From: Enterobacteriaceae endosymbiont of Donacia fulgens
GTDB lineage: Bacteria > Pseudomonadota > Gammaproteobacteria > Enterobacterales > Enterobacteriaceae
Length of the DNA stretch: 64,000 nucleotides
Direction of reading: 5' to 3'
Assembly (NCBI RefSeq): GCF_012567545.1
Contig: NZ_CP046182.1
Location: 250,324-314,323, forward strand
The notes under the pieces were generated by a model. That model saw nothing but the letters and a program-made list of their open reading frames with translations, had not been told where the DNA came from and searched no databases. Position numbers and translations under genes: made by a program. Numbering within the stretch: the first letter of the stretch is position 1; each line of letters opens with the position of its first letter. Positions 28,593 to 38,487 of the stretch are shown here, one piece after another.

Positions 28593-29738
28593 ATGATTAA
28601 TTTTAATAAATATTACAGTTTATATATTCATATTCCTTGGTGTTTAAAAAAATGTCCTTATTGTGATTTTTATTCAACTATTTTTATAAAAAAAAATATA
28701 AAAATACAAGAACTATATATAAATAGTTTATTATTAGATTTAGAAAAAACTTTATTTTTTATTAAAAAAAAAATTTATATTAAAAGTATTTTTTTAGGAG
28801 GAGGTACTCCAAGTTTATTAAACGAAAAATTAATATCATTACTTTTAAATAAAATAAAAAAAAAAATATATGTATTAAAATCAGTAGAAATTACAATTGA
28901 AATAAATCCATCTTCTATTTCTGAAAAAAAAATTAAAAGTTATATAAATAGTGGTATTAATCGTTTTTCTATTGGAGTTCAAAGTTTTAATAATCAAAGT
29001 TTAAAAATATTAGGAAGATTACATAATGCTGAAGAAGCTATTAATGCTATTAATATTTTAGTTAAAAATAATATATCAAATTTTAATTTAGATATAATCT
29101 ATGGCATACCTGGACAATCATTAAAAAATTCTTATGATGATTTATATAAAGCAATTTTATTTAAACCTAGTCATATTTCATGGTATCAGTTAACTATTGA
29201 AAAAAATACAATTTTTGAAAAATTTAAACCTAAAAATTTATTAAATGATAATTTATTATGGAAAATGTTTTTACAAGGAAAAAAAATATTTTTTAAACAT
29301 CAATATCTACAATATGAAATTTCTTCTTTTGTAAAAGAAAAAAAATTTATGTGTAAACATAATTTAAATTATTGGTATTTTGGTAATTATTTAGGTATTG
29401 GTTGTAACTCTCATAGTAAAATTACATTTAATAATAAAATTATTAGAATTATTAAAAATAAAAATATTAAAAAATATATAAATGGTGATTTTTTTTATTC
29501 TATAAAAACAATTTTGCATAAAGAAATAATATTTGAATTTTTTTTAAATCGGTTAAGACTATATAAAAAAATTAGTAAAAAAGAATTTCTAAAAATGACT
29601 GGAATAAAAACAGTAATAATTATTCCTTTAATAAAAAAAGCACTAAAATTAGATTATTTAAAAGAAAATAATGATTATTGGTTTATAACTAATAAAGGAC
29701 ATTTATATTTAAATAATTTATTAGAAATTTTTATTTAA
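28593..29738 (+). CDS. hemW: Radical SAM heme chaperone HemW
   Basis: HemW is a HemN-like radical SAM protein thought to deliver heme to respiratory enzymes. The 381-residue product (E. coli 378) has the cluster motif C17-x3-C21-x2-C24 in YIHIPWCLKKCPYCDF, GGGTPSLL, the GVQSFNNQSLKILGRLH segment, HISWYQLTIE and HNLNYWYFGNYLGIGCNSHS. Its length and the lack of the extra HemN N-terminal residues favour HemW over coproporphyrinogen oxidase. It starts ten bases after yggT. Its stop codon overlaps the end of convergent trmB by eight bases. Confidence 0.92.
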   Translation: MINFNKYYSLYIHIPWCLKKCPYCDFYSTIFIKKNIKIQELYINSLLLDLEKTLFFIKKKIYIKSIFLGGGTPSLLNEKLISLLLNKIKKKIYVLKSVEITIEINPSSISEKKIKSYINSGINRFSIGVQSFNNQSLKILGRLHNAEEAINAINILVKNNISNFNLDIIYGIPGQSLKNSYDDLYKAILFKPSHISWYQLTIEKNTIFEKFKPKNLLNDNLLWKMFLQGKKIFFKHQYLQYEISSFVKEKKFMCKHNLNYWYFGNYLGIGCNSHSKITFNNKIIRIIKNKNIKKYINGDFFYSIKTILHKEIIFEFFLNRLRLYKKISKKEFLKMTGIKTVIIIPLIKKALKLDYLKENNDYWFITNKGHLYLNNLLEIFI

Positions 29739-30432
29739 GAAATAAAATTTTTTTATATTCTATATAATATATATTTTTTTTTTGTTTTTTTGCTTGGTCA
29801 AAAAATTTAGTTTTTAATAAATATAAATTTAAATTTTTATAAATATTTTTATATTGATTAGATTTTAAAATAATAAATTTATTATTATTAATATTAATAT
29901 TTTTAATATTTGATATAATATTATTTTTATAATCTAAACAATCAGTTATTATATATAATATTCCATTATTTTGTAATTTTAAAAAAATAATTTTTAAAAA
30001 ATCTATTTTTAATAATCTTCTTTTTTTATGTTTTATCTTTGGCCAAGGATCAGGAAAATATAATTGAATTAATTTTATTGAATAATTAGGTATCATATTT
30101 TTAAACACAAAAAAAGCATCATAATAAATTAATTTTAAATTTTTAATTTTATTTTTTTTTATTTTTTTTATACAATTTATAATTCCTGGTAAATAAACTT
30201 CTATTCCAATAAAATTATAATATATATAATTCATAGCAAAATTTATAATATTATCATCTATACCAAAACCAATATCGATTATAATAGGTAATTTATTATT
30301 AAAAATACTTGTAAAATTTAATTCTTTTTTTTTATAAGAAATATTAAAAAGATGGAAATATTTTTTAAAAAATATTTTCTTCGATTTTTTTAATTTTCTA
30401 TAACGACAAACAAAACTTTTTATATTATTCAT
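29731..30432 (-). CDS. trmB: tRNA (guanine-N7)-methyltransferase TrmB
   Basis: TrmB methylates G46 in the variable loop of tRNAs. The 233-residue protein (E. coli 239) has the SAM-binding loop DIGFGIDDNIINFA, the acidic end of the next strand GIEVYLPG, the family signature LYFPDPWPKIKHKKRRL, and an ITDCLDY strand. It is divergent from yggX across 78 bases. In E. coli mutY lies between trmB and yggX; it is missing here, suggesting loss of the A/8-oxoG glycosylase, unless it was moved elsewhere. Confidence 0.94.
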   Translation of the reverse strand: MNNIKSFVCRYRKLKKSKKIFFKKYFHLFNISYKKKELNFTSIFNNKLPIIIDIGFGIDDNIINFAMNYIYYNFIGIEVYLPGIINCIKKIKKNKIKNLKLIYYDAFFVFKNMIPNYSIKLIQLYFPDPWPKIKHKKRRLLKIDFLKIIFLKLQNNGILYIITDCLDYKNNIISNIKNININNNKFIILKSNQYKNIYKNLNLYLLKTKFFDQAKKQKKNIYYIEYKKILFLK

Positions 30433-30510
30433 ATTTTTAAAATAAGTAAATAATTTTGAAAAAAAATAAATTATACATTATATTATTATAATAAAATATA
30501 GAAGAAAATT

Positions 30511-30753
30511 ATGTCAAAAAAAATTTTTTGTGTATATTTTCAATGTAAAATGAAAAAATTAAATTATAAAGTATATCCAGGTAATATAGGAGAAATAATT
30601 TATAATCATATTTCTAAAAATGCATGGATTAAATGGTTATTATATCAAACTAAACTAATCAATGAAAAAAAATTAAACATGACAAAAGAAAAAGATATTT
30701 CTTTTTTAGAAAAAGAAATGATAAATTTTTTATTTAAAAATAATAATTTCTAA
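30511..30753 (+). CDS. yggX: Fe(II)-trafficking protein YggX, shortened C-terminus
   Basis: YggX protects iron-sulfur clusters from oxidative damage. The 80-residue product (E. coli 91) has the N-terminal MSKKIFC with conserved Cys7, the YPGNIGEIIYNHISKNAW segment, LINEKKLNM and FLEKEMINFLF. It ends about 11 residues before the E. coli C-terminus, losing only the variable tail. It follows trmB in reverse orientation; mltC and nupG, normally downstream, are gone, and a tRNA pair is convergent 17 bases away. Confidence 0.94.
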   Translation: MSKKIFCVYFQCKMKKLNYKVYPGNIGEIIYNHISKNAWIKWLLYQTKLINEKKLNMTKEKDISFLEKEMINFLFKNNNF

Positions 30754-30770
30754 TTTTATTAGATATATAA

Positions 30771-30844
30771 TGGAGCTAAGCGGGATCGAACCGCTGACCC
30801 TCTGCGTGCAAAGCAGATGCTCTACCAAACTGAGCTATAGCCCC
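30771..30844 (-). tRNA. alaT: tRNA-Ala, anticodon TGC
   Basis: The cloverleaf has 74 nucleotides with anticodon loop TTTGCAC. The acceptor stem GGGGCTA/TAGCTCC contains the G3-U70 wobble pair that identifies tRNA-Ala. The D-loop is one base longer than in E. coli. No CCA is encoded (the strand continues T-T-A). It follows tRNA-Ile by nine bases, the order found in the 16S-23S spacer of E. coli, but no rRNA gene is present on either side. Confidence 0.97.
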
Positions 30845-30853
30845 CAAATTCTA

Positions 30854-30927
30854 TAGGCTTGAGTGGATTTGAACCACCGACCTCACCCTTATCAGGGGTG
30901 TGCTCTAACCATCTGAGCTACAAGCCT
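30854..30927 (-). tRNA. ileT: tRNA-Ile, anticodon GAT
   Basis: The cloverleaf has acceptor AGGCTTG/CAAGCCT, anticodon loop CTGATAA (GAT) and T-loop TTCAAAT, almost identical to E. coli ileT. No CCA is encoded. Its 5' end is 20 bases after the start predicted from a promoter with a perfect TTGACA, so it and tRNA-Ala form their own transcription unit outside an rRNA operon. Confidence 0.97.
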
Positions 30928-30953
30928 GTTTTATGTATAATAAATACATATTA

Positions 30954-30982
30954 ATTAATTCATATTTTTAAATAAATGTCAA
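30954..30982 (-). promoter_or_regulatory. Sigma-70 promoter of the tRNA-Ile/tRNA-Ala unit
   Basis: On the minus strand a perfect -35 hexamer TTGACA (30977-30982) is followed after 17 bases by ATTAAT (30954-30959), which matches four of six -10 bases. The start would fall near 30947, about 20 bases before tRNA-Ile. Confidence 0.55.
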
Positions 30983-31074
30983 CTATAAAATATTATTTAT
31001 TTTAAATAAATAAACTTTATTTTTTTTTAAAAAAATAATAATAATAATATTTTTTATATAAGGTTATAAAATTA

Positions 31075-32424
31075 ATGTATTTTTATAAAAATTTTATTTA
31101 TTTTTTTGTACAATTTTTATTAATTATTATTATATTTTTTTATTTAAAAAAAAAAAAACGAATTTCTAAAAATTATTTAATAAAAAAAATAAAAGAAAAT
31201 AGAAAATTAGAAATTCAATTAATTAAAAAAATGGAAAAAATAGAATTTTTACAAAAAATAAAAATAGAAAATAAATCTTTAAATAATATGATATCTAATC
31301 AGATTGAAATTATTCTAAATTTAAAAATAAAAATTAAAGAACTTGAAACAAAATTAAATGATACTATTATTTTTTTTAATAAAAAAGAAAAATTAATCAT
31401 TAATAATAATCATCATTTAAATATAGAATTTCAAAATTTAGCTAATAAAATTTTAAAAAAAAGTGAAAAAAGAATAAATAAATATAGTACTCAAAATATG
31501 AAAAATATTATTTATCCTTTAAATATACAATTAGAGTTTTTAACAAAACAATTACAAAAAAATTTAAATCAAGAATCATTAGAAAGAAATATATTAACTA
31601 ATGAAATTAAAAATTTAAAAAAATTAAATATACATATTTCTCAAGAAGCTATTAATCTTACTAATGCTTTAAAAGGTAATAATAAAGTTCAAGGTATTTG
31701 GGGGGAATTAGTATTAAATAAAATTTTAGAATCTTCTGGGTTAAGAAATGGATATGAATATGAAACACAAAAAAAAATAAAATTAGAAAATAATGAAATA
31801 ATACAACCAGATGTAATTATAAATTTACCTTATAATAAAAAGATAATTATAGATTCAAAAATGACTTTAATATCATATGAACGTTATTTTAATACTAATG
31901 ATAAAAATAAACAAAAAAAAGCATTAAATGAGCATATATTAGCTATTCGTAATCATTTACACTTACTAAGTAATAAAAAATATCAATGTTTATTAAAACT
32001 AAAATTATTAGATTATATTATAATGTTTATCCCAATAGAATCTGCATTTTCATTAGCAATTAATTTTAAACCTGCTTTATTATATGAAGCTTTAAAATTA
32101 AATATTATGTTAGTTAGTCCTACAACTTTAATGATTTCTTTAAGAACAATAGAAAATTTATGGCGTTTTGATAAACAAAATAAAAATTCTTTAATTATTG
32201 CAAGTAAAGCAACAAAATTATATGATAAAATTAGATTATTTGTAGATGACATACATCTTTTAGAAAAAAGTATTAATAAATTACAAATAAATTATAATTT
32301 AGCTATTAAAAAATTATTTAAAGGTAAAGGTAATATAATTTCTAAAGCAGAAAATTTTCGTAATTTAGGAATAAAAGTAATAAATAAAATTAATAAAGAT
32401 TTTAAAGAAAAAAAAATAAAATAA
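31075..32424 (+). CDS. rmuC: RmuC family protein
   Basis: RmuC limits recombination at inverted repeats in E. coli; it has an N-terminal membrane anchor, a long coiled coil and a nuclease-like C-terminal domain. The 449-residue product (E. coli 475) has a hydrophobic segment at residues 6-24, a Lys/Glu/Leu coiled-coil stretch to about 200, and the conserved core WGELVLNKILESSGLRNGYEYETQ, IIQPDVIINLP, KKIIIDSKMTL and LMISLRTIENLWR. AAGG precedes the ATG. In E. coli ubi and tat genes separate rmuC from tatD; here only 28 bases do. Retention of a non-essential recombination-linked gene in such a small genome is unusual. Confidence 0.9.
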   Translation: MYFYKNFIYFFVQFLLIIIIFFYLKKKKRISKNYLIKKIKENRKLEIQLIKKMEKIEFLQKIKIENKSLNNMISNQIEIILNLKIKIKELETKLNDTIIFFNKKEKLIINNNHHLNIEFQNLANKILKKSEKRINKYSTQNMKNIIYPLNIQLEFLTKQLQKNLNQESLERNILTNEIKNLKKLNIHISQEAINLTNALKGNNKVQGIWGELVLNKILESSGLRNGYEYETQKKIKLENNEIIQPDVIINLPYNKKIIIDSKMTLISYERYFNTNDKNKQKKALNEHILAIRNHLHLLSNKKYQCLLKLKLLDYIIMFIPIESAFSLAINFKPALLYEALKLNIMLVSPTTLMISLRTIENLWRFDKQNKNSLIIASKATKLYDKIRLFVDDIHLLEKSINKLQINYNLAIKKLFKGKGNIISKAENFRNLGIKVINKINKDFKEKKIK

Positions 32425-32452
32425 TTTTTAAAAAAATATATAAAGAGTATAT

Positions 32453-33253
32453 ATGTTTGATATAAGTGTTAATTTAACAAATAAACAATTTCAAAAAGAT
32501 ATCGATAGTGTTATAAATAGAGCCATTAAAAAAAAAGTAAATGGTATGCTAATTATAGGATGTTCTATAAAAGATAGTGTAAGTGCTCATAATATAACTA
32601 AAAAATATAAAAATTATTGTTGGTCTACAGTAGGTATACATCCTCATTATGCTAATTTATGGAAAAATAATATTATTAATAAAATAGAAAAATTGTTAAA
32701 ATATAAAAATATTGTAGCAGTAGGAGAATGTGGATTAGATTTTTATAGAAATTATTCATCTCAAAAAAAACAACTATTAGCTTTTAATACACAACTTGAA
32801 ATAGCTGCATCTTATTCTATGCCTATATATTTACATTGTCGTAATGCTTTTAATATTTTTTTTAATGTACTAAAATTTTGGATTCATAAAATTTCTAAAA
32901 TTATAATACATTGTTTTTCTGGTAATAAATATGAATTAGAAAAATGTTTGGATATGAATATGTCAATAGGTTTAAGTGAATTATTTTTTAATAAAAAATA
33001 TAGAATAGGATCTATACAAGATATTAAATTAATTCCTAAAGAAAAATTATTAATTGGAACTGATTCTCCATTTTTATTATTTAAAAAAATGTATTATAAA
33101 ATATATAAAAAATTAAAAGGAAGAAATGAACCTTCACTATTACCTAATCTTTTAAAAAAAATTGTTTTTTTAAGAAAAGAAAAATATTCAATTTTAGATA
33201 CTCAAACAGAAAAAAATGCATTTAATATTTTAAATTTAAGTATAAATAATTGA
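32453..33253 (+). CDS. tatD: TatD family metal-dependent DNase
   Basis: TatD is a 3'-5' exonuclease with a metal-dependent TIM barrel, implicated in repair of oxidised DNA. The 266-residue product (E. coli 260) starts MFDISVNLTNKQF, as in TatD itself (VNLT in place of the HxH of YcfH and YjjV). It has VGIHPHYA, the metal Glu in VAVGECGLDFYR, PIYLHCRNAF, IIHCFSG and the Asp in IGTDSPFLL. The tatABC genes normally upstream are absent, and TatD is not part of Tat export. It probably shares a transcript with rmuC. Confidence 0.93.
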   Translation: MFDISVNLTNKQFQKDIDSVINRAIKKKVNGMLIIGCSIKDSVSAHNITKKYKNYCWSTVGIHPHYANLWKNNIINKIEKLLKYKNIVAVGECGLDFYRNYSSQKKQLLAFNTQLEIAASYSMPIYLHCRNAFNIFFNVLKFWIHKISKIIIHCFSGNKYELEKCLDMNMSIGLSELFFNKKYRIGSIQDIKLIPKEKLLIGTDSPFLLFKKMYYKIYKKLKGRNEPSLLPNLLKKIVFLRKEKYSILDTQTEKNAFNILNLSINN

Positions 33254-33342
33254 AATTATAATTTTTATAAACTTAAATTTATTTTGTAATAAAAAATAAT
33301 ATTAATTTTAAAATTTAGAATTCTAATTAAGAGAAAATAATA

Positions 33343-34743
33343 ATGTATTTAATTTCTAGTATATCTCAATTAATAACTGGAAAAATAAAAATTAATAGTA
33401 AAATATTTATAGGAGGTTGGGTTCGTAATAGAAGACATTCTAAATTAGGTATTTCTTTTATTAATTTATATGATGGATCTTGTATACAAGATATACAAAT
33501 TATTGCTAATAATAAATTAAATAATTATGAAAAAGAAATTTTAAATATTACTAGTGGATGTTCTTTAAAAGTAAAAGGAATATTTAAATATTCTCCTAAA
33601 AATTTACAAAAATATGAAATACATGCATTACAAATAAAAATTTTAGGTTGGGTATATAATCCTGGGGAATATCCCATTTCTCCTAAAAAACATAGTTTAA
33701 AATATTTAAGAGAAGTATCTCATTTAAGATCTAGAACAAAAATAATTAGTTGTATTACAAGAATAAAACATAATATTGCTTTATATATACATAATTTTTT
33801 AAATAAAAAAAATTTTTTTTGGGTTAATACTCCTTTAATTACTACATTAGATACTGAAGGATCAGGCAAAATGTTTAGAGTATCTACTCTAGATTTATCA
33901 AATATTAAATATATAAAAAATAATAATATTTTTAAAAAAGATTTTTTTGGTAAAGAAGTATTTTTAACCGTTTCAGGACAATTAAATTTAGAAACATATG
34001 CTTGTTCTATGTCTAAAGTTTATACATTTGGACCTACTTTTAGAGCGGAAAACTCAAATACTAAACGTCATCTAGCAGAATTTTGGATGTTAGAAATAGA
34101 AATAGCATTTTCTAATTTAGAATATATTATCTATTTTATAGAAAAAATGTTAAAAAGTATTTTTAAATACTTTTTAAATTTTCATGAAAGTGAGATTTCT
34201 TTTTTATCTCAAAGAAATAATAATAATTTGTTTAATAAAATTAATAAAGTTTTATTAAATAAATTTAATATTATTGAATATAATGAAGCTATAAATATTT
34301 TAAAAAATTGTAAAGAAAAATTTTCCCATATAATTACATGGGGTGAAGATCTTTTAATAGAACACGAAAAATATTTAACAAATAAATATTTTAATAATAT
34401 AGTAATAATATATAATTATCCTAAAAATATTAAAGCATTTTATATGTATTTAAATAATGATAAAAAAACTGTAGCATCTATAGATGTTTTATTTCCTGAT
34501 ATTGGAGAAATTATAGGAGGTTCTCAACGAGAGAGTAGAATAGATATTCTAGATAAAAGATTAAAGGAATTAAAACTTAATAAAAATAATTATTGGTGGT
34601 ATCGTGATTTAAGAAAATATGGTACCATCCCTCATTCTGGATTTGGTTTAGGTTTTGAAAGATTAATATCATATATTACTGGGATATATAACATTAAAGA
34701 TATAATACCATTTCCAAGAACTCCTTATAATGCAAGATTTTAA
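33343..34743 (+). CDS. asnS: Asparaginyl-tRNA synthetase
   Basis: AsnS charges tRNA-Asn. The 466-residue product equals E. coli in length. It has the N-terminal OB-fold anticodon-binding domain (GGWVRNRRHSKLGISFINL), class II motif 2 in TFRAENSNTKRHLAEFWMLE, and motif 3 GFGLGFERLISYITG. The DIIPFPRTPYNARF end is typical. The next gene is a porin, matching the E. coli asnS/ompF neighbourhood. AAGAGA upstream serves as the Shine-Dalgarno. Confidence 0.97.
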   Translation: MYLISSISQLITGKIKINSKIFIGGWVRNRRHSKLGISFINLYDGSCIQDIQIIANNKLNNYEKEILNITSGCSLKVKGIFKYSPKNLQKYEIHALQIKILGWVYNPGEYPISPKKHSLKYLREVSHLRSRTKIISCITRIKHNIALYIHNFLNKKNFFWVNTPLITTLDTEGSGKMFRVSTLDLSNIKYIKNNNIFKKDFFGKEVFLTVSGQLNLETYACSMSKVYTFGPTFRAENSNTKRHLAEFWMLEIEIAFSNLEYIIYFIEKMLKSIFKYFLNFHESEISFLSQRNNNNLFNKINKVLLNKFNIIEYNEAINILKNCKEKFSHIITWGEDLLIEHEKYLTNKYFNNIVIIYNYPKNIKAFYMYLNNDKKTVASIDVLFPDIGEIIGGSQRESRIDILDKRLKELKLNKNNYWWYRDLRKYGTIPHSGFGLGFERLISYITGIYNIKDIIPFPRTPYNARF

Positions 34744-34833
34744 AAAATTTTTAAAAATATAAAAAAAATTATTTTTTTATAAATCTTATTTTAAATTTAA
34801 TATAATTAATTATTATTAATAAGGATAAAAATT

Positions 34834-36042
34834 ATGAAATGTAATATATTAAAATTTTTAATACCTTTTTTATTAACAATTAGCAGTATTACTACTGTTA
34901 ATGCAAGTGAAATTTATAATAAAAATGGACAAAAATTAGATTTATATGGATTTTTAGATATTAAAAAAACTTATTCTAATCAAGACAGAGAAGATATACC
35001 CAAAAAATATGAAAATATTATTTCAAATATGATTTTTGGTTTCAAAGGTAATACAAATATTTTTAATAATATTTATGGTTATGCTCAATTTGAATATAGT
35101 TTACCAATAAATCAAACTGAAATAGATAAAAATGTTTTTCCTTCAATACGTTTAGGTTTTATTGGTTTAAATTTTAATAATGGTAATAATTCTATAGATT
35201 TTGGAAGAAACTACGGAATTTTATATGATTCAACTTCTTTTATTAAAAAAGAATCTTCTTTTTTTATAGATGATTTAATGTATAATCATAATGATAAATT
35301 TATGTTTGGAAGAACAAATAATCTTCTAACATATAGAAATAAAAATTTTTTTGGTTTAATTAAAGGACTAGATTTTGCTTTACAATATAAAAGTCCTTTT
35401 TTTTCTGAAAATGATGTTTTTTATAATAAAAATATTAATAAAGATCATGATATTTTTATAGAAAAAGAAAAAAATAAAAAAGGATGGGGAGCTTCAATCA
35501 AATATAAAATAGGAAATTCAGGTGTAAGTATTACAGGATCTTATTTTAATTCTTCTAAAATAATTGATAAAAATGATGAATTAAAAAAAATCTTTTTTAT
35601 AAAAGATAAAAATAACAAAAATAATGATATAAATGCTTTTTCAATTGGAGCAAAATACGAAAAAAATAATATTTATTTAGCTACTGTTTTTAGTAAAACA
35701 AAAAATTCATTAACATATTTAGATCGAAATAATTATTATTTCGCTAATAAAATTAAAAATTTAGAAATTATTGGACAATATAAATTTAATAATAATTTAA
35801 AAGCTACTATTTCTTATGTCCAATCTGAAGGTAACAATATCCCTGCAGGATACCATTATCCTGGAGGTAATATAAGTTTTTTAAAATATGTAACAATTAA
35901 TACAATTTATAAATTTAATAAAAATTTATCTGCTTATTTTGATTATCGTATTAATTTATTAAATAAAAATGATAGATATGTAAGATCAAATCATATTTTT
36001 ACAGATAATCTTTTTGGTATAGGTATAGTTTATAACTTTTAA
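34834..36042 (+). CDS. ompF: OmpF-type outer-membrane porin, enlarged and lacking the PEFGG loop motif
   Basis: This is a trimeric beta-barrel porin of the OmpF/OmpC family. A signal peptide spans residues 1-24, with cleavage likely after VNA before SEIYNKNGQKLDLYG, the classic mature N-terminus. Barrel features include GFKGNTNIFNNIYGYAQFEY, IDFGRNYGILYD, TYRNKNFFGLIKGLDFALQYK and the C-terminal GIGIVYNF with terminal Phe for BAM assembly. It has 402 residues against 362 for E. coli OmpF, the extra length lying in Asn/Lys/Asp-rich surface loops. The loop-3 constriction motif PEFGGD is replaced by a KKESSFFIDD-like segment. AAGGA precedes the ATG. Position beside asnS supports ompF; aspC, its other E. 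coli neighbour, is missing. Confidence 0.9.
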   Translation: MKCNILKFLIPFLLTISSITTVNASEIYNKNGQKLDLYGFLDIKKTYSNQDREDIPKKYENIISNMIFGFKGNTNIFNNIYGYAQFEYSLPINQTEIDKNVFPSIRLGFIGLNFNNGNNSIDFGRNYGILYDSTSFIKKESSFFIDDLMYNHNDKFMFGRTNNLLTYRNKNFFGLIKGLDFALQYKSPFFSENDVFYNKNINKDHDIFIEKEKNKKGWGASIKYKIGNSGVSITGSYFNSSKIIDKNDELKKIFFIKDKNNKNNDINAFSIGAKYEKNNIYLATVFSKTKNSLTYLDRNNYYFANKIKNLEIIGQYKFNNNLKATISYVQSEGNNIPAGYHYPGGNISFLKYVTINTIYKFNKNLSAYFDYRINLLNKNDRYVRSNHIFTDNLFGIGIVYNF

Positions 36043-36120
36043 ATAAATAATAAAATATTTATTCATTACTAGCTATTTCTTAAATTTAATAATTTTATAA
36101 AAAATAAATTTTAGAAGTAG

Positions 36121-36756
36121 TTAGTTTATATTTTTTAACCAATAATTATTTATTAATTCATAATTAATATTAGTTTTTTCCCCATGTCCAGGTAAAATTA
36201 TTGTTTTCATACCTAATGAAATAATTTTATTTTTTATAGAATTAATTAAAATATTAAAATTACTTTTTGGTAAATCTGTTCGTCCTATACTATTTTTAAA
36301 AATAGTATCTCCAGATATTAAAATATTATTTAATTTATTAAAATAAATAACATGACCTGGAGTATGACCAGGACAATGATATGTTTGTAAAACAATATTA
36401 CCTATATAAATTTTTTGCTTATTTTTTAACCATATATTTTTTGTAAAAATACAATATGGAAGTTTAAAAAGTTTACTTTGTAATTCTATATTTTTTATCC
36501 AAAAAATATCTTTTTTATGTGGTCCTAATATAGGGATATTTAAAATTTTTGATAAAATATAAGCTGCACCAATATGATCTAAATGACAATGAGTTATTAA
36601 AATTTTAACTATATTTAATTTATATTTATTTAAAATTTTTAAAATTTTTAAATAATCACCCCCTGGATCAATAAGAACTGCACTGAATGTTTTTTTACAC
36701 CATATTATATAACAATTTTGATTAAAATTTGTAACAGGGATAACTATATAATTCAT
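36121..36756 (-). CDS. gloC: Type II glyoxalase-like metallo-beta-lactamase fold hydrolase (YcbL/GloC)
   Basis: GloC hydrolyses S-lactoylglutathione and related thioesters. The 211-residue product (E. coli YcbL 215) has the binuclear zinc motif T-H-C-H-L-D-H at 55-61, a downstream His in YHCPGHTPGHVIYF, the bridging Asp in LISGDTIF and the final LPGHGEKT His. Length and the E. coli order ompF-aspC-gloC support YcbL rather than GloB. It is convergent with the porin gene. A glutathione-dependent glyoxalase I is not seen in this window. Confidence 0.9.
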   Translation of the reverse strand: MNYIVIPVTNFNQNCYIIWCKKTFSAVLIDPGGDYLKILKILNKYKLNIVKILITHCHLDHIGAAYILSKILNIPILGPHKKDIFWIKNIELQSKLFKLPYCIFTKNIWLKNKQKIYIGNIVLQTYHCPGHTPGHVIYFNKLNNILISGDTIFKNSIGRTDLPKSNFNILINSIKNKIISLGMKTIILPGHGEKTNINYELINNYWLKNIN

Positions 36757-36828
36757 AATTATAATATTAAATTTATATATTTTAAATTTTTTTATTATTA
36801 ATAATTATTAATCTAATAAATAATATTA

Positions 36829-38487
36829 TTATTCATATTTTTTCGCAGCTTTAAATGCTTCTGTCATTACATTAGAAAAATTATTTTTTTTATTTTTTTT
36901 AATAATTTTATTTTCTATATTTTTTAAATTAATAATTATATTAACAATTCTAGTTTTACGATCAATACTACTTATTCTACCTTCTATATTTTGACCAACT
37001 TTAAAATATTTTAAAATATTTTCAATTTTATTATTTTTATATTCAGATAATTTAACATTACCTATTATTTCATCATTAAATTTTAATTTAATATTTTTAT
37101 TATCTATATTAAATATAATACCTACTACTTTATTATTTTTTTTTTGTTCTATAAAATATTTATTTAAAGGATCTTCTTTTAATTGTTTAATTCCTAAAGA
37201 AATTCTCTCTCTTTCTGGATCTACTTGTAAAACTATAGTTGTAATATCACTACCTTTTTTATATTTATGTACTTCGTCTTCACCATTATTTATCCATGAT
37301 AAATCAGATAAATGAACTAATCCGTCTATACCCCCATTTAAACCAATAAAAATACCAAAATCTGTTATTGATTTTATTTTACCTTTAACATGATCACCTT
37401 TTTTATAACTTTTAGAAAATTCTAACCAGGGATTAATTGTACATTGTTTAATTCCTAAAGAAATTCTTCTTCTTTCTTCATCAATATCTAATACCATAAC
37501 TTCAACTTTATCATTAACATTTACTATTTTAGTAGGATGTATATTTTTATTTGTCCAATCCATTTCCGATATATGAACTAATCCTTCTACCCCTTCTTGA
37601 ATTTCTACAAAACATCCATAATCTGTTAAATTTGTAACACGTCCTAATAACTTACTATTTTCAGGATAACGTTTAGAAATAGATTTCCATGGGTCTTCTC
37701 CTAACTGTTTTAATCCTAATGAAACACGAGTTTTATCTTTATCGAATTTTAGTATTTTAATTTTAATTTCTTCACCAATATTAACAATTTCACTTGGATG
37801 TTTTACTCTTTTCCATGCCATATCTGTTATATGTAATAATCCATCAACTCCTCCTAAATCAACAAATGCTCCATAATCAGTAAGATTTTTTACTAAACCT
37901 TTAATTTCCATACCTTCATATATAGTGTTTAGTAAATGATTTCTTTCTGCACTATTTTCGAATTCTATAACTGCTTTTCTAGATACAACTACATTATTTC
38001 TTTTTTGATCTAATTTAATAACTTTAAAATCTAATTCTTTACCTTCTAAATGAGAAGTATCTCTAATTGGTCTAATATCTACTAAAGAACCAGGTAAAAA
38101 AGCTCTAATACTATTAAGTTCAACAGTAAAACCTCCTTTTACTTTACCAGTAATTATACCTTTTATATTACTATTATCTATATTAGCTTTTTCTAAAATT
38201 AACCAAGATTCATGTCTTTTAGCTTTTTCTCTGGATAAAATAGTTTCACCAAAACCATCTTCTATTGTATCTAATGATACATCTACAATATCTCCTATTT
38301 TAATTTCAAGTTTTCCTTGGGAATTTTTAAATTGTGAAATAGGGATACAGGATTCTGATTTTAATCCAGCATCTACTAAAACAATATCTTTTTCAATAGA
38401 AATAATAGTTCCAGAAATTATTGATCCTAAGTTAATAATTTTGTTTTTTAATGATTTTTCAAATAATTCTGCAAAACATTCATTCAT
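36829..38487 (-). CDS. rpsA: 30S ribosomal protein S1
   Basis: S1 delivers mRNA to the 30S. The 552-residue product (E. coli 557) has all six S1 domains: two N-terminal ribosome-binding ones, then four RNA-binding repeats with motifs such as [40 protein letters not shown] and [20 protein letters not shown]. The last domain is the most drifted. The upstream bases lack a Shine-Dalgarno, as in E. coli rpsA, where initiation depends on mRNA structure. The neighbours cmk (upstream in E. coli) and ihfB (downstream) are absent. Confidence 0.97.
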   Translation of the reverse strand: MNECFAELFEKSLKNKIINLGSIISGTIISIEKDIVLVDAGLKSESCIPISQFKNSQGKLEIKIGDIVDVSLDTIEDGFGETILSREKAKRHESWLILEKANIDNSNIKGIITGKVKGGFTVELNSIRAFLPGSLVDIRPIRDTSHLEGKELDFKVIKLDQKRNNVVVSRKAVIEFENSAERNHLLNTIYEGMEIKGLVKNLTDYGAFVDLGGVDGLLHITDMAWKRVKHPSEIVNIGEEIKIKILKFDKDKTRVSLGLKQLGEDPWKSISKRYPENSKLLGRVTNLTDYGCFVEIQEGVEGLVHISEMDWTNKNIHPTKIVNVNDKVEVMVLDIDEERRRISLGIKQCTINPWLEFSKSYKKGDHVKGKIKSITDFGIFIGLNGGIDGLVHLSDLSWINNGEDEVHKYKKGSDITTIVLQVDPERERISLGIKQLKEDPLNKYFIEQKKNNKVVGIIFNIDNKNIKLKFNDEIIGNVKLSEYKNNKIENILKYFKVGQNIEGRISSIDRKTRIVNIIINLKNIENKIIKKNKKNNFSNVMTEAFKAAKKYE

